Of a stretch of 23,558 bases of DNA, positions 18,095 to 23,558 are shown piece after piece. Both the position numbers and the translations under genes were made by a program. The stretch comes from a virus, in the IMG/VR virus record IMGVR_UViG_3300042566_001605, positions 1-23,558 of that record. One strand, written 5' to 3'. Numbering within the stretch: the first letter of the stretch is position 1; each line of letters opens with the position of its first letter. The notes beneath the pieces are model-generated. The model was not told the DNA's origin, searched no databases, and worked only from the letters and a program-made list of their open reading frames with translations.

Positions 18095-18370
18095 ATGACT
18101 ATCACTGAATCAATTGGCAAGAAAGTAAGGCATGGCTCTCACGGCTATCAAAATGAAGAGACAATCAAGCAAATCTCTTTTTTAAAGGACTCGGTAGAGA
18201 TTGAGTTTGAATCGGGTGTCTTTTCGACCATGTCACCAGGTGAGTTTGGACACTTTATGCGATATGAAGAACTCTCTTATAAAGAGAAGCATCATGAAGG
18301 TTCAAGTTATATTTTCAGTTATATTTTCTTTTGTGACACTGAAAACCAATGGTATTCACTCATCGACTAA
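18095..18370 (+). CDS. Small early protein of unknown function, 91 residues
   Basis: A 91-residue protein starting MTITESIGKKVRHGSHGYQN. Alternating strands (VEIEFESGVFSTM, YIFSYIFFCDTENQWYSLI) suggest a small beta-rich domain. No signal peptide, no metal cluster, no family recognised. It follows the 65-residue gene by 33 bases and precedes the next by 6, so it is probably in the operon driven by promoter copy B. Confidence 0.5.
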   Translation: MTITESIGKKVRHGSHGYQNEETIKQISFLKDSVEIEFESGVFSTMSPGEFGHFMRYEELSYKEKHHEGSSYIFSYIFFCDTENQWYSLID

Positions 18371-18376
18371 GACAAC

Positions 18377-18580
18377 ATGAAAACTAGATATTCAATTGTA
18401 TTTCATACTTCTGATTGCTATATGGAAGCAATGACATTAAGCGACATTCATACCTATTATGATGTTGATGCTGCAGAACTTGAGCTTTTCTGGAACAGCA
18501 AACATAAACGTGACAGCGCGGTTCGTCTTCTTAAGCAGCATGACATCGTTGTCGACACATATGACGGCGTACCAATATGA
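18377..18580 (+). CDS. Small early protein of unknown function, 67 residues
   Basis: A 67-residue protein, MKTRYSIVFHTSDCYMEAMT at the start, then AAELELFWNSKHKRDSAVRLL and IVVDTYDGVPI. The strand-helix-helix-strand outline fits a small alpha/beta fold. Last protein gene before tRNA-Arg, which begins 8 bases after its stop. Function unknown. Confidence 0.5.
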   Translation: MKTRYSIVFHTSDCYMEAMTLSDIHTYYDVDAAELELFWNSKHKRDSAVRLLKQHDIVVDTYDGVPI

Positions 18581-18588
18581 AAACACTC

Positions 18589-18663
18589 GGGCATATGATG
18601 TAATGGATAGCATCAGGGTCTTCTAAATCCTTCGCCTAGGTTCGAATCCTAGTATGCCCGCCA
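18589..18663 (+). tRNA. tRNA-Arg(TCT)
   Basis: Acceptor GGGCATA/TATGCCC, discriminator G, anticodon arm AGGGT-CTTCTAA-ATCCT with TCT at 18622-18624, T-arm CTAGG-TTCGAAT-CCTAG, encoded CCA. Confidence 0.92.
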
Positions 18664-18673
18664 AACTAATAAA

Positions 18674-18762
18674 TAAAATTTCGGTACTGTGGTGGTATCG
18701 CTTACAGGAGCATGAGGTCCCTAAAGTCGAACAAACATCTCGTCGACAACCTCTAAATTTTA
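18674..18762 (+). ncRNA. Structured RNA between tRNA-Arg and tRNA-Leu
   Basis: TAAAATTT (18674-18681) pairs with AAATTTTA (18755-18762). Inside are CTGT/ACAG (18687-18707) and GAGGT/ACCTC (18714-18753) enclosing GTCGA/TCGAC; the last stem ends one base from the 3' strand of the closing stem. No CCA. Fills the gap to 4 bases before tRNA-Leu(TAA). Confidence 0.45.
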
Positions 18763-18766
18763 TAAT

Positions 18767-18849
18767 GGCTGTGTGATGAAATCGGTAAACATTGCGAACT
18801 TAAAATTCGTTGCTTCGGCTTGTCGGTTCGAGTCCGACCACAGCTACCA
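18767..18849 (+). tRNA. tRNA-Leu(TAA)
   Basis: Class II tRNA: acceptor GGCTGTG/CACAGCT, anticodon arm GCGAA-CTTAAAA-TTCGT with TAA at 18801-18803, variable arm with GCTTCGGC, T-arm GTCGG-TTCGAGT-CCGAC, discriminator A, encoded CCA. Confidence 0.92.
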
Positions 18850-18862
18850 TCTTTAAAAGATT

Positions 18863-19048
18863 ATGAATACAGAACATATTAAAAGTTTGATTGACGCCGA
18901 AGTAGAAGCGCTACTCTCTGAGATGAATGAACTTAGAGAGCGAATAGCCAAACTTGAGCATGAATCATTTCGTCGATCGCTGAATGTTCAACAACATATT
19001 GGGCAATACATAGATCACGAACAAAAAGGAAACGGACCAGTTTTATAA
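18863..19048 (+). CDS. Short coiled-coil protein, 61 residues
   Basis: A 61-residue protein with a heptad-like helix (IDAEVEALLSEMNELRERIAKLEHES), preceded by MNTEHIKSL and followed by a polar tail. It probably dimerises. It lies 13 bases after tRNA-Leu(TAA) and 6 bases before the intron-containing tRNA. No family recognised. Confidence 0.5.
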   Translation: MNTEHIKSLIDAEVEALLSEMNELRERIAKLEHESFRRSLNVQQHIGQYIDHEQKGNGPVL

Positions 19049-19054
19049 TGAAAG

Positions 19055-19337
19055 GGGCTTGTAGCTCAGCGGTAAGAGCAGTCGACTCGATAGGGTCTTC
19101 TTATTAGAAATAGTAAGTTAGCAGAACTTAAATTCAGGGAACGCTTAACGGGTAATGCCGATGCCAATCCTGAGCGAAACCTCGAAAGAGGGACGTGCAG
19201 AGACTATAATAGTTCAATCTTAACAGGTTATGCTGAAGATTAAGGGATAGTCCAGACCACAAACTGAAAAGGTAGTGAAAACTATAGTGGTAAGCATAAT
19301 CGATTGGTCGCAGGTTCGAATCCTGCCGGGCCCACCA
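19055..19337 (+). tRNA. tRNA-Ile(CAT) interrupted by a group I intron
   Basis: Exons 19055-19087 and 19295-19337 join to a perfect 76-base tRNA: acceptor GGGCTTG/CGGGCCC, D-arm GCTC/GAGC, anticodon arm GTCGA-CTCATAA-TCGAT, T-arm GCAGG-TTCGAAT-CCTGC, A, CCA. The spliced anticodon region (GTCGACTCATAATCGATTGG) is nearly that of E. coli tRNA-Ile(CAU), whose C34 is converted to lysidine by TilS to read AUA. The intron lies between U33 and C34. Confidence 0.92.
19088..19294 (+). other. Group I self-splicing intron, 207 nt, no ORF
   Basis: Core helices can be drawn: P1 GACT at the exon end with GGTC (19094-19097) and a U-G pair at the splice site; P3 GAACT (19124-19128) with AGTTC (19211-19215); P4 CAGG/CCTG within AATTCAGGGAA and AATCCTGAGC; P6 CCTC-GAAA-GAGG (19180-19191); P7 GACTAT (19202-19207) with ATAGTC (19247-19252); P8 AATCTT (19216-19221) with AAGATT (19236-19241); P9 ACCAC/GTGGT with an inner TAGT-GAAA-ACTA. 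It ends in G (19294), as group I introns do. No endonuclease inside. Confidence 0.9.
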
Positions 19338-19338
19338 T

Positions 19339-19346
19339 TATAAATA
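19339..19346 (+). promoter_or_regulatory. T4-type late promoter
   Basis: TATAAATA 7 bases before the ATG at 19354, so a transcript from it would be nearly leaderless. Confidence 0.6.
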
Positions 19347-19353
19347 TTATGAC

Positions 19354-20151
19354 ATGGTTTTACGTGCACTGCTATTCATTACTAGTCTACTTGTAGCTGG
19401 ATGTGCCGCATGGTTTTCAGTACTTGGCATTGCTACACTCTTTAGTGGCAGTTATGTTTCAGTGCTCATCATGGCGAGTGCACTAGAGATTGGCAAACTT
19501 GTGGCGACGACCTATTTGCATCACTATTGGACGCATACATCAGCACTCTTAAAAGGCTATCTCGTCACAGCTACACTCATACTCATGTGTATAACTTCAC
19601 TCGGTATTTTTGGTTATCTATCGTCTGCCTATGCTGTAAACTCAATACAATTTTCTAACATCGACTCCCAGGTTGGGTCTCTTCAAGAACGTAAGAGCGG
19701 CATCGACTCTGAAGTCTCACAAATCAACTCACGAATAGAGACACTAAACGCCGCGCGGCGCTCACAAGAAGAACGCTTGCCAAAGATGTCTGCGGCAAAT
19801 GCACGACCAATCTATGCTGACATTGAAAGAACAGCGGCTGAAATGCAGGCACAGCGCGAGAGAATAGTTCAACTGCAAGACAGCAAGAGAGAGCTTGACA
19901 CACAAATACAAGAGCTAAAACTCAAGATGTCGGCATCAAAAGACATTGGAACGTTTAAGTTTATTGCCGATCAGTTTAATCTGCCGCTCGATACAATCGT
20001 AATGGCCTTTATATGCATAATCATCGCTGTGTTTGATCCACTTGCGATTGCACTGCTGCTGTCATACAACAGCACACTTTCCAAAACACTCATGAAAGAC
20101 AAGTCAGTTGATGTTTCAAATCGCATCTATGACCTGTCTGACGGCTTATAA
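19354..20151 (+). CDS. Membrane protein with central coiled coil
   Basis: A 265-residue membrane protein. Hydrophobic segments lie at about 3-30, 35-52 and 66-90 (GYLVTATLILMCITSLGIFGYL), then a long polar coiled coil at about 100-195 (SLQERKSGIDSEVSQINSRI, RTAAEMQAQRERIVQLQDSK), and a fourth segment at about 213-238 (IVMAFICIIIAVFDPLAIALL). The coiled coil would project on one side of the inner membrane. I recall similar proteins in aquatic T4-like phages but know no function. An ATG at 19349 gives only a 15-codon frame, so 19354 is the start. Late octamer directly upstream. Possible roles in lysis control or host-membrane modification are speculation. Confidence 0.65.
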   Translation: MVLRALLFITSLLVAGCAAWFSVLGIATLFSGSYVSVLIMASALEIGKLVATTYLHHYWTHTSALLKGYLVTATLILMCITSLGIFGYLSSAYAVNSIQFSNIDSQVGSLQERKSGIDSEVSQINSRIETLNAARRSQEERLPKMSAANARPIYADIERTAAEMQAQRERIVQLQDSKRELDTQIQELKLKMSASKDIGTFKFIADQFNLPLDTIVMAFICIIIAVFDPLAIALLLSYNSTLSKTLMKDKSVDVSNRIYDLSDGL

Positions 20152-20157
20152 ATTTTA

Positions 20158-20245
20158 GGGTAGATGGCAGAGTGGTCGATTGCGTCGGTCTTGAAAACCG
20201 AAGTGGCGAAAGTCACCGTGGGTTCGAATCCTACTCTACCCGCCA
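20158..20245 (+). tRNA. tRNA-Ser(TGA)
   Basis: Class II: acceptor GGGTAGA/TCTACCC, discriminator G, anticodon arm TCGGT-CTTGAAA-ACCGA with TGA at 20192-20194, long variable arm GTGGCGAAAGTCAC, encoded CCA. Confidence 0.95.
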
Positions 20246-20249
20246 TTTT

Positions 20250-20339
20250 GGAACGTTGGCTGAGTGGTCGAAAGTCTTTCCCTGCTAAGGAAATGTAGGG
20301 GCAACTCTACCGTAGGTTCGAATCCTACACGTTCCGCCA
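20250..20339 (+). tRNA. tRNA-Ser(GCT)
   Basis: Class II: acceptor GGAACGT/ACGTTCC, discriminator G, anticodon arm TTTCC-CTGCTAA-GGAAA with GCT at 20284-20286, variable arm GTAGGGGCAACTCTAC, encoded CCA. Four bases after tRNA-Ser(TGA). Confidence 0.95.
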
Positions 20340-20359
20340 ACACATATAGATACTTTTAT

Positions 20360-20434
20360 GGGGAGTTAGCTCAGTGGTAGAGCGGTGCTTTTACACAGCA
20401 TTGGTCGGGGATTCGAGTTCCTCACTCCCCACCA
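20360..20434 (+). tRNA. tRNA-Val(TAC)
   Basis: Acceptor GGGGAGT/ACTCCCC, anticodon arm GTGCT-TTTACAC-AGCAT with TAC at 20392-20394, T-loop TTCGAGT, encoded CCA. Confidence 0.93.
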
Positions 20435-20467
20435 CTTCTCCCCCTGAAAAACAAAATGAACTATAAT

Positions 20468-21196
20468 ATGAAAAAACAAACACAAATCGTTAAAGTCGGA
20501 CTTATTGCAGCACTTGCTGCTCTTAACTATGCCTATGCAGGCCCAATCGAAGACGCTCCTTCAGCATTCACGCCAGTGACGCTTGAAACTGGCTACTCTT
20601 CTGATAAGGTCTGGCGTGGTGCTGATCTAGGTGCAAATGAAGCAAATGCAATCGTCACAACGACAACTGAACTTCCTGCGGACGTTTCGTTGGCTTTGAG
20701 CGCTGACTATGCAAACGCTGAAACAACTGGGAAGGACGAAGCTACTGAGCTCTCTGCAATCTTCTCGAAAGAGATTGCTGACTATCTCGTATCTTTGAGC
20801 TATACCTGGTATTCGCAAGACTATGCAGGACAGGAAGGACAAGCGCAAGAAGCTGGCTTGACTGTATCACGTGCAGTTGGTCCAATCGATCTTTCGCTTA
20901 CTCAGTATATGAGTATTGTGGGTGATAACAATGCTTATAGCGAACTTGCTGCAACATACAGTGATGATTTTGGATCTTCATTGATGCTTGACTTTCGCGC
21001 TGAGCTTGGCTATCTCGCTCAAGAAGGACAGTGTACTCACTTTGAGACCACTGTGTCGACTGACATTCCAGTTGTGCAAGGCGTGACTGCTGTTCCATTT
21101 GTCTCATACTCACTTGGTCTTGATGACTCGGTTGGTGTGCATTCAGACATGAAGAATCTTTTCTTTGGTGGAATTGAGTTTAAGAAGTCATTCTAA
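20468..21196 (+). CDS. Outer-membrane beta-barrel protein (TorF/Gcw_chp-like)
   Basis: A 242-residue secreted protein. A signal peptide is clear from the ATG at 20468: MKKQ, hydrophobic VGLIAALAAL, then an A-x-A type site before GPIEDAP (AYA|GP). The mature part starts FTPVTLETGYSSDKVWRGADLG, resembling the repeat start of TorF/Gcw_chp putative porins, and continues with alternating amphipathic strands ending in Phe (GGIEFKKSF), the usual C-terminal barrel signature. It should insert into the host outer membrane via Sec and BAM. This is an unusual product for a lytic phage; altering host surface or uptake, or blocking other phages, are possibilities. Another ATG lies 12 bases upstream. A strong terminator follows. 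Confidence 0.75.
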   Translation: MKKQTQIVKVGLIAALAALNYAYAGPIEDAPSAFTPVTLETGYSSDKVWRGADLGANEANAIVTTTTELPADVSLALSADYANAETTGKDEATELSAIFSKEIADYLVSLSYTWYSQDYAGQEGQAQEAGLTVSRAVGPIDLSLTQYMSIVGDNNAYSELAATYSDDFGSSLMLDFRAELGYLAQEGQCTHFETTVSTDIPVVQGVTAVPFVSYSLGLDDSVGVHSDMKNLFFGGIEFKKSF

Positions 21197-21210
21197 TAGA
21201 TAATAGAATA

Positions 21211-21255
21211 AAAACAAAAACGGAGCCTTCTCTATGTTGGCTCCGTTTTTGTTTT
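21211..21255 (+). terminator. Strong intrinsic terminator after the OMP gene
   Basis: A 17-bp stem (21211-21227 with 21239-21255) around CGGAGCC/GGCTCCG, 11-base loop, with A-rich left and T-rich right arms, so it can work in both directions. Its right arm ends on the base before tRNA-Leu(TAG). Confidence 0.85.
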
Positions 21256-21339
21256 GGGCAAGTGGTGTAATGGTAGCCACGCGGGTTTTAGAAGCCCGTG
21301 CAGTGATGCGTGAGGGTTCAAGTCCCTCCTTGCCCACCA
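21256..21339 (+). tRNA. tRNA-Leu(TAG)
   Basis: Class II: acceptor GGGCAAG/CTTGCCC, discriminator A, anticodon arm CGGGT-TTTAGAA-GCCCG with TAG at 21289-21291, 13-base variable arm, T-arm GAGGG-TTCAAGT-CCCTC, encoded CCA. Last tRNA of the cluster; directly abuts the terminator. Confidence 0.92.
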
Positions 21340-21341
21340 AC

Positions 21342-21800
21342 TTAATAGTTAGTCTTGCCAAAGCTGTAAAGCATTGGATTATCACTTGATCCGGTGCCGG
21401 TTGTAGTGACATCCTTTTTAGCTGGAGTAAATGCATAAATCTCACGTTGAGCACGATCTGCATCAATCCATACTTCTTTATAGTTGCTGTCGCGAATGAG
21501 TAGCATTGGCGCGCCATGAATATGAGCATAGCCAACACACTCTCCACGAATGCTGTCAGAGCCAGAGTGAACTTCTAGATATTTTCCAAAGAGTGGAAAC
21601 TTGTCTACTTGTCTGTTTACAGTATCGACAAATGAACCAAGATCATCTTTGCTTATGAGATCTTTTCCAATGTAGATGCCTTTGCCTTTGGCACGATAGC
21701 TCGGAAAGGTTACAATGCCTTCGCTTAATTGTTCTTGAGACAACACACGTGCAGCGGCAGAAACCAATGAGTCTTCTTTGTATGATGTGAAATTATTCAT
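21342..21800 (-). CDS. Late protein with prohead-leader motif (minus strand)
   Basis: A 152-residue protein on the minus strand. Leader MNNFTSYKEDSLVSAAARVL then SQEQLSE|GIV: an L-S-E|G site of the type cut by T4 gp21-like prohead protease. The mature part has strands (GKGIYIGKDLIS, KYLEVHSGSDSIRGECVGYA, APMLLIRDSNYKEVWID) suggesting a small beta barrel, then a Thr/Ser-rich tail. It has its own late octamer (21810-21817), divergent from that of the next gene, and its stop is 2 bases from tRNA-Leu(TAG). Head packaging is inferred. Confidence 0.65.
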   Translation of the reverse strand: MNNFTSYKEDSLVSAAARVLSQEQLSEGIVTFPSYRAKGKGIYIGKDLISKDDLGSFVDTVNRQVDKFPLFGKYLEVHSGSDSIRGECVGYAHIHGAPMLLIRDSNYKEVWIDADRAQREIYAFTPAKKDVTTTGTGSSDNPMLYSFGKTNY

Positions 21801-21809
21801 AATCTATCT

Positions 21810-21817
21810 TATTTATA
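21810..21817 (-). promoter_or_regulatory. T4-type late promoter, minus strand
   Basis: Reads TATAAATA on the minus strand, 9 bases before the ATG of the 152-residue gene. Confidence 0.65.
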
Positions 21818-21839
21818 CATTTTTCGAATTATGAAATTG

Positions 21840-21847
21840 TATAAATA
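21840..21847 (+). promoter_or_regulatory. T4-type late promoter, plus strand
   Basis: TATAAATA 7 bases before the ATG at 21855. Forms a divergent pair with the octamer at 21810-21817. Confidence 0.7.
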
Positions 21848-21854
21848 GTCTTAT

Positions 21855-22424
21855 ATGCAACCCTTTGACAACTATAAAAATGACTCTCTCGTGAGTGCTG
21901 CAGCAACGATTCTGGAGGGCAAGACTCATGACGGGTGTCTTCAAGAAGCGCAGAGCGCAATTATAAAACGCCTATTATCAGAAATTGACAATCTAAATAG
22001 AAGTCAAATGCAAGAATTTTTACTTGCATTTGCCGATCATATGGATGAGATGACAAAATATGCATCATCACGTGATCACAAAGGCAATCCAAGAGACGTC
22101 ATTAAAAAAATAAGTGATCACCTCTATGACGCAGCAAGAGCAGCAAGCGGATTAAAGACTGGTGAAAAGTATGGTTATAATGAAAGTGTTGAAGATGAAG
22201 GTGAGACGCTGCAGGAATATTATACCGCTAAGTTTCCACTCACTAAAAAGGCAATGGAAGCAGTGCGCAATCTGGATGAAGATGAAATGGAAGATTTCTT
22301 ATTTGCTCTTGATGGTTATTTTGATGAAGGAGAAAGTTCCGGTTATAAAGAATCAAGCGCTATATCTGCCTTGATCTATAAAGCAGCCCAAATTTGGAAA
22401 AAAAGAAACAACAGTTATGAATAA
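21855..22424 (+). CDS. Late protein with prohead-leader motif
   Basis: A 189-residue acidic, helical protein. Leader MQPFDNYKNDSLVSAAATIL, then EGKTHDGCLQE|AQS with an L-Q-E|A site. The body has two similar helical halves: LLSEIDNLNRSQMQEFLLAF with ADHMDEM, and AMEAVRNLDEDEMEDFLFAL with DGYFDEG, which look like an internal duplication, each followed by a region ending in an Ala-rich helix (LYDAARAASG, LIYKAAQIW). No enzymatic motif. Stop overlaps the next start by 8 bases. Head packaging is inferred. Confidence 0.65.
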   Translation: MQPFDNYKNDSLVSAAATILEGKTHDGCLQEAQSAIIKRLLSEIDNLNRSQMQEFLLAFADHMDEMTKYASSRDHKGNPRDVIKKISDHLYDAARAASGLKTGEKYGYNESVEDEGETLQEYYTAKFPLTKKAMEAVRNLDEDEMEDFLFALDGYFDEGESSGYKESSAISALIYKAAQIWKKRNNSYE

Positions 22425-22914
22425 AAACACGCTTATAGAAGCAGCAACTAGAATCCTTCAAGGCAAGCCCGAAGACTTGCAAGAGTCTTTTATGCGTTTG
22501 CCTGGACACGTCATCAACAATGAATTATACACGCTAAGCAAATCATTTCAACAATTTGTTGATTCAATAAAACACGGTGGTGACTTTGATCCAAAAAAGA
22601 TCAACTCACTTATAACTGCACTAAATTCTATAAAGGCTTCTGCAAAAACTTTTAAAGATGGAGAAAGTGTTCCAGTCTCGTATCAGTATGGAAACGTAAA
22701 GGAAGCTGCCGAACAAGACGCAGGCGAGTATGACGCTGAAGGCAGCATGGCAAAGACCGCACTTCGCACAATCATTCGCAACGCAAAAGGATTGCATGAC
22801 ATGCTAAGCGACGACGAAAATTTACCAGAGCACGTTCAAGCAAATCTTGTAAAGGCAGAAGAATATGTTGTCAGTGCTCGTGACTATATTGAAAGCACAA
22901 AGGAAGCAGAATAA
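22417..22914 (+). CDS. Late protein with short prohead-leader motif
   Basis: A 165-residue helical protein. Leader MNKNTLIEAATRILQGKPED then LQE|SFM, a shorter form of the shared leader with the same L-x-E site. The body (NNELYTLSKSFQQFVDSIKH, INSLITALNSIKASAKTF, MAKTALRTIIRNAKGLHDML) is a helical bundle rich in Lys and Glu. No motif beyond the leader. It overlaps the upstream gene by 8 bases, so it is probably translated from the same late mRNA. Confidence 0.65.
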   Translation: MNKNTLIEAATRILQGKPEDLQESFMRLPGHVINNELYTLSKSFQQFVDSIKHGGDFDPKKINSLITALNSIKASAKTFKDGESVPVSYQYGNVKEAAEQDAGEYDAEGSMAKTALRTIIRNAKGLHDMLSDDENLPEHVQANLVKAEEYVVSARDYIESTKEAE

Positions 22915-22923
22915 ATAAGACAT

Positions 22924-23367
22924 ATGAATAATTTTCATTACAACCAAGACCCGCTGTATGCCGCTGCAGCAAAGATACTCAGCAGCACAACATTAACAGA
23001 AGATGCATCGCATGCATCTGCCCTTAAAGAACTTAAAGCTTCTAAGGGTGCAGAGATGTTAAAATCAAAAAACAATCATGTATTTGGTAAAAATGGTGGA
23101 TTTTCTGCAGCTCAAGAAGACGCTGACACAATTGCTATTATGATTTTCAAGCAGTCGAACAAAGGATGGATTACCAAGACCACATTCTATACAATCGAAA
23201 AAGAAGATGGCGAAAGTTATTTTAATGTCTATAGTCAAGACGTAACACACATCGCAAATCCAAAGACGTCTGCTGAAAAGGTCTATGAGATTGCAAAGCA
23301 ACACAGCGACAGCAAATACTATTTCAAAACCTTCGATCAAAAATTAGAAATTAACGAACTAAACTAA
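22924..23367 (+). CDS. Late protein with prohead-leader motif
   Basis: A 147-residue protein. Leader MNNFHYNQDPLYAAAAKIL, SSTTLTE|DAS with an L-T-E site. The body appears alpha/beta: SALKELKASKGAEMLKSKNN, ADTIAIMIFKQSNKGWITKT, ESYFNVYSQDVTHIANPKT, SAEKVYEIAKQHSDS. Only AATAAATA, one base off the late octamer, lies just upstream (about 22912-22919), so it may be read from the previous mRNA. Its leader is nearly identical to that of the next gene. Confidence 0.65.
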   Translation: MNNFHYNQDPLYAAAAKILSSTTLTEDASHASALKELKASKGAEMLKSKNNHVFGKNGGFSAAQEDADTIAIMIFKQSNKGWITKTTFYTIEKEDGESYFNVYSQDVTHIANPKTSAEKVYEIAKQHSDSKYYFKTFDQKLEINELN

Positions 23368-23368
23368 A

Positions 23369-23376
23369 TATAAATA
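23369..23376 (+). promoter_or_regulatory. T4-type late promoter
   Basis: TATAAATA 9 bases before the ATG at 23386. Confidence 0.65.
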
Positions 23377-23385
23377 AATTAACAC

Positions 23386-23558
23386 ATGAATAACTTCCAC
23401 TATCACCAAGACCCGATGTATGCTGCAGCTGCAGCAATTCTAACTGGCAAAACTCAACTGCAAGAGTCTGATACTCTTGACGAAGCAATTGATTGGAACC
23501 TTATCCAATCAATGTATGTAAAAGACATTATTGATATTGTAGCAGCATTAGTAATTGG
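23386..23558 (+). CDS. Late protein with prohead-leader motif (5' part only)
   Basis: The first 57 residues of a gene that runs off the window. Leader MNNFHYHQDPMYAAAAAIL, TGKTQLQE|SDT with an L-Q-E|S site, then LDEAIDWNLIQSMYVKDIID. The leader differs from that of the preceding gene at only a few positions, while the following residues are unrelated, as expected for a shared targeting signal on different cargo. Confidence 0.6.
   Translation, partial: MNNFHYHQDPMYAAAAAILTGKTQLQESDTLDEAIDWNLIQSMYVKDIIDIVAALVI

Noticed and set aside
19055-19337. Unspliced reading as a Ser(CGA) tRNA with the intron after CTCGAT
   Set aside because: The intron would not end in G, and the tRNA has no Ser-type variable arm; the U33/C34 junction satisfies both rules.
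1-23558. CRISPR array
   Set aside because: No regularly spaced identical repeats with spacers; the repeated motifs are tRNA arms and promoters.

Overview
The window is phage DNA, most likely from a large lytic T4-like myovirus of a Gram-negative, probably aquatic, host. Support: a T4-type RNase H (rnh), class I ribonucleotide reductase genes (nrdB, nrdA), a MGME1/RecB-like exonuclease, a ClpP-like protease, several homing-type endonucleases and over 20 tRNA genes. The promoters also resemble T4: early ones are TTTACA/TGTAC(A/T)-17 bp-TATAAT, and late ones are the TATAAATA octamer on both strands. Host and phage names cannot be read from the sequence. Almost every gene is on the + strand, tightly packed, and almost none has a visible Shine-Dalgarno sequence.

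Layout. 1-3148: tail end of a gene, a probable virion protein with a DAFGRLR motif, and four small conserved phage proteins. 3172-6626: early promoter, nrdB, a minus-strand HNH endonuclease with its own late promoter, then nrdA. 6616-10570: small membrane and zinc-ribbon proteins, a GIY-YIG protein, rnh behind a promoter that would give a leaderless mRNA, a DUF6433-like protein, a FmdB-like zinc ribbon, a 55-aa basic protein, the exonuclease and the ClpP-like protease, closed by a terminator at 10659-10703. 10752-21339: accessory/tRNA region holding 22 good tRNA genes, degenerate tRNAs, several compact non-tRNA structured RNAs, HNH endonucleases, small unknown genes, a coiled-coil membrane protein and an outer-membrane beta-barrel protein. 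21342-23558: a family of late-promoter genes whose products share an N-terminal leader ending in an L-x-E motif.

Working together. RNR, RNase H and the exonuclease fit nucleotide supply and DNA replication, repair or host-DNA turnover, and the tRNA set supplements decoding. The final cluster, plus 16730-17155, looks like cargo directed into the prohead by a shared capsid-targeting leader of the type cleaved by T4 gp21; this is inferred from the leaders and the late promoters.

Most notable: (1) a complete 207-nt group I intron between U33 and C34 of tRNA-Ile(CAU), with P1, P3, P4, P6, P7, P8 and P9 all identifiable; (2) an orphan 3' end of a second such intron joined to the 3' half of an Asn-like tRNA, with compensatory changes in P9; (3) a family of three-way-junction or tRNA-like RNAs between the tRNAs; (4) the shared L-x-E leader family; (5) a 101-bp promoter cassette duplicated 7 kb apart at 98/101 identity.
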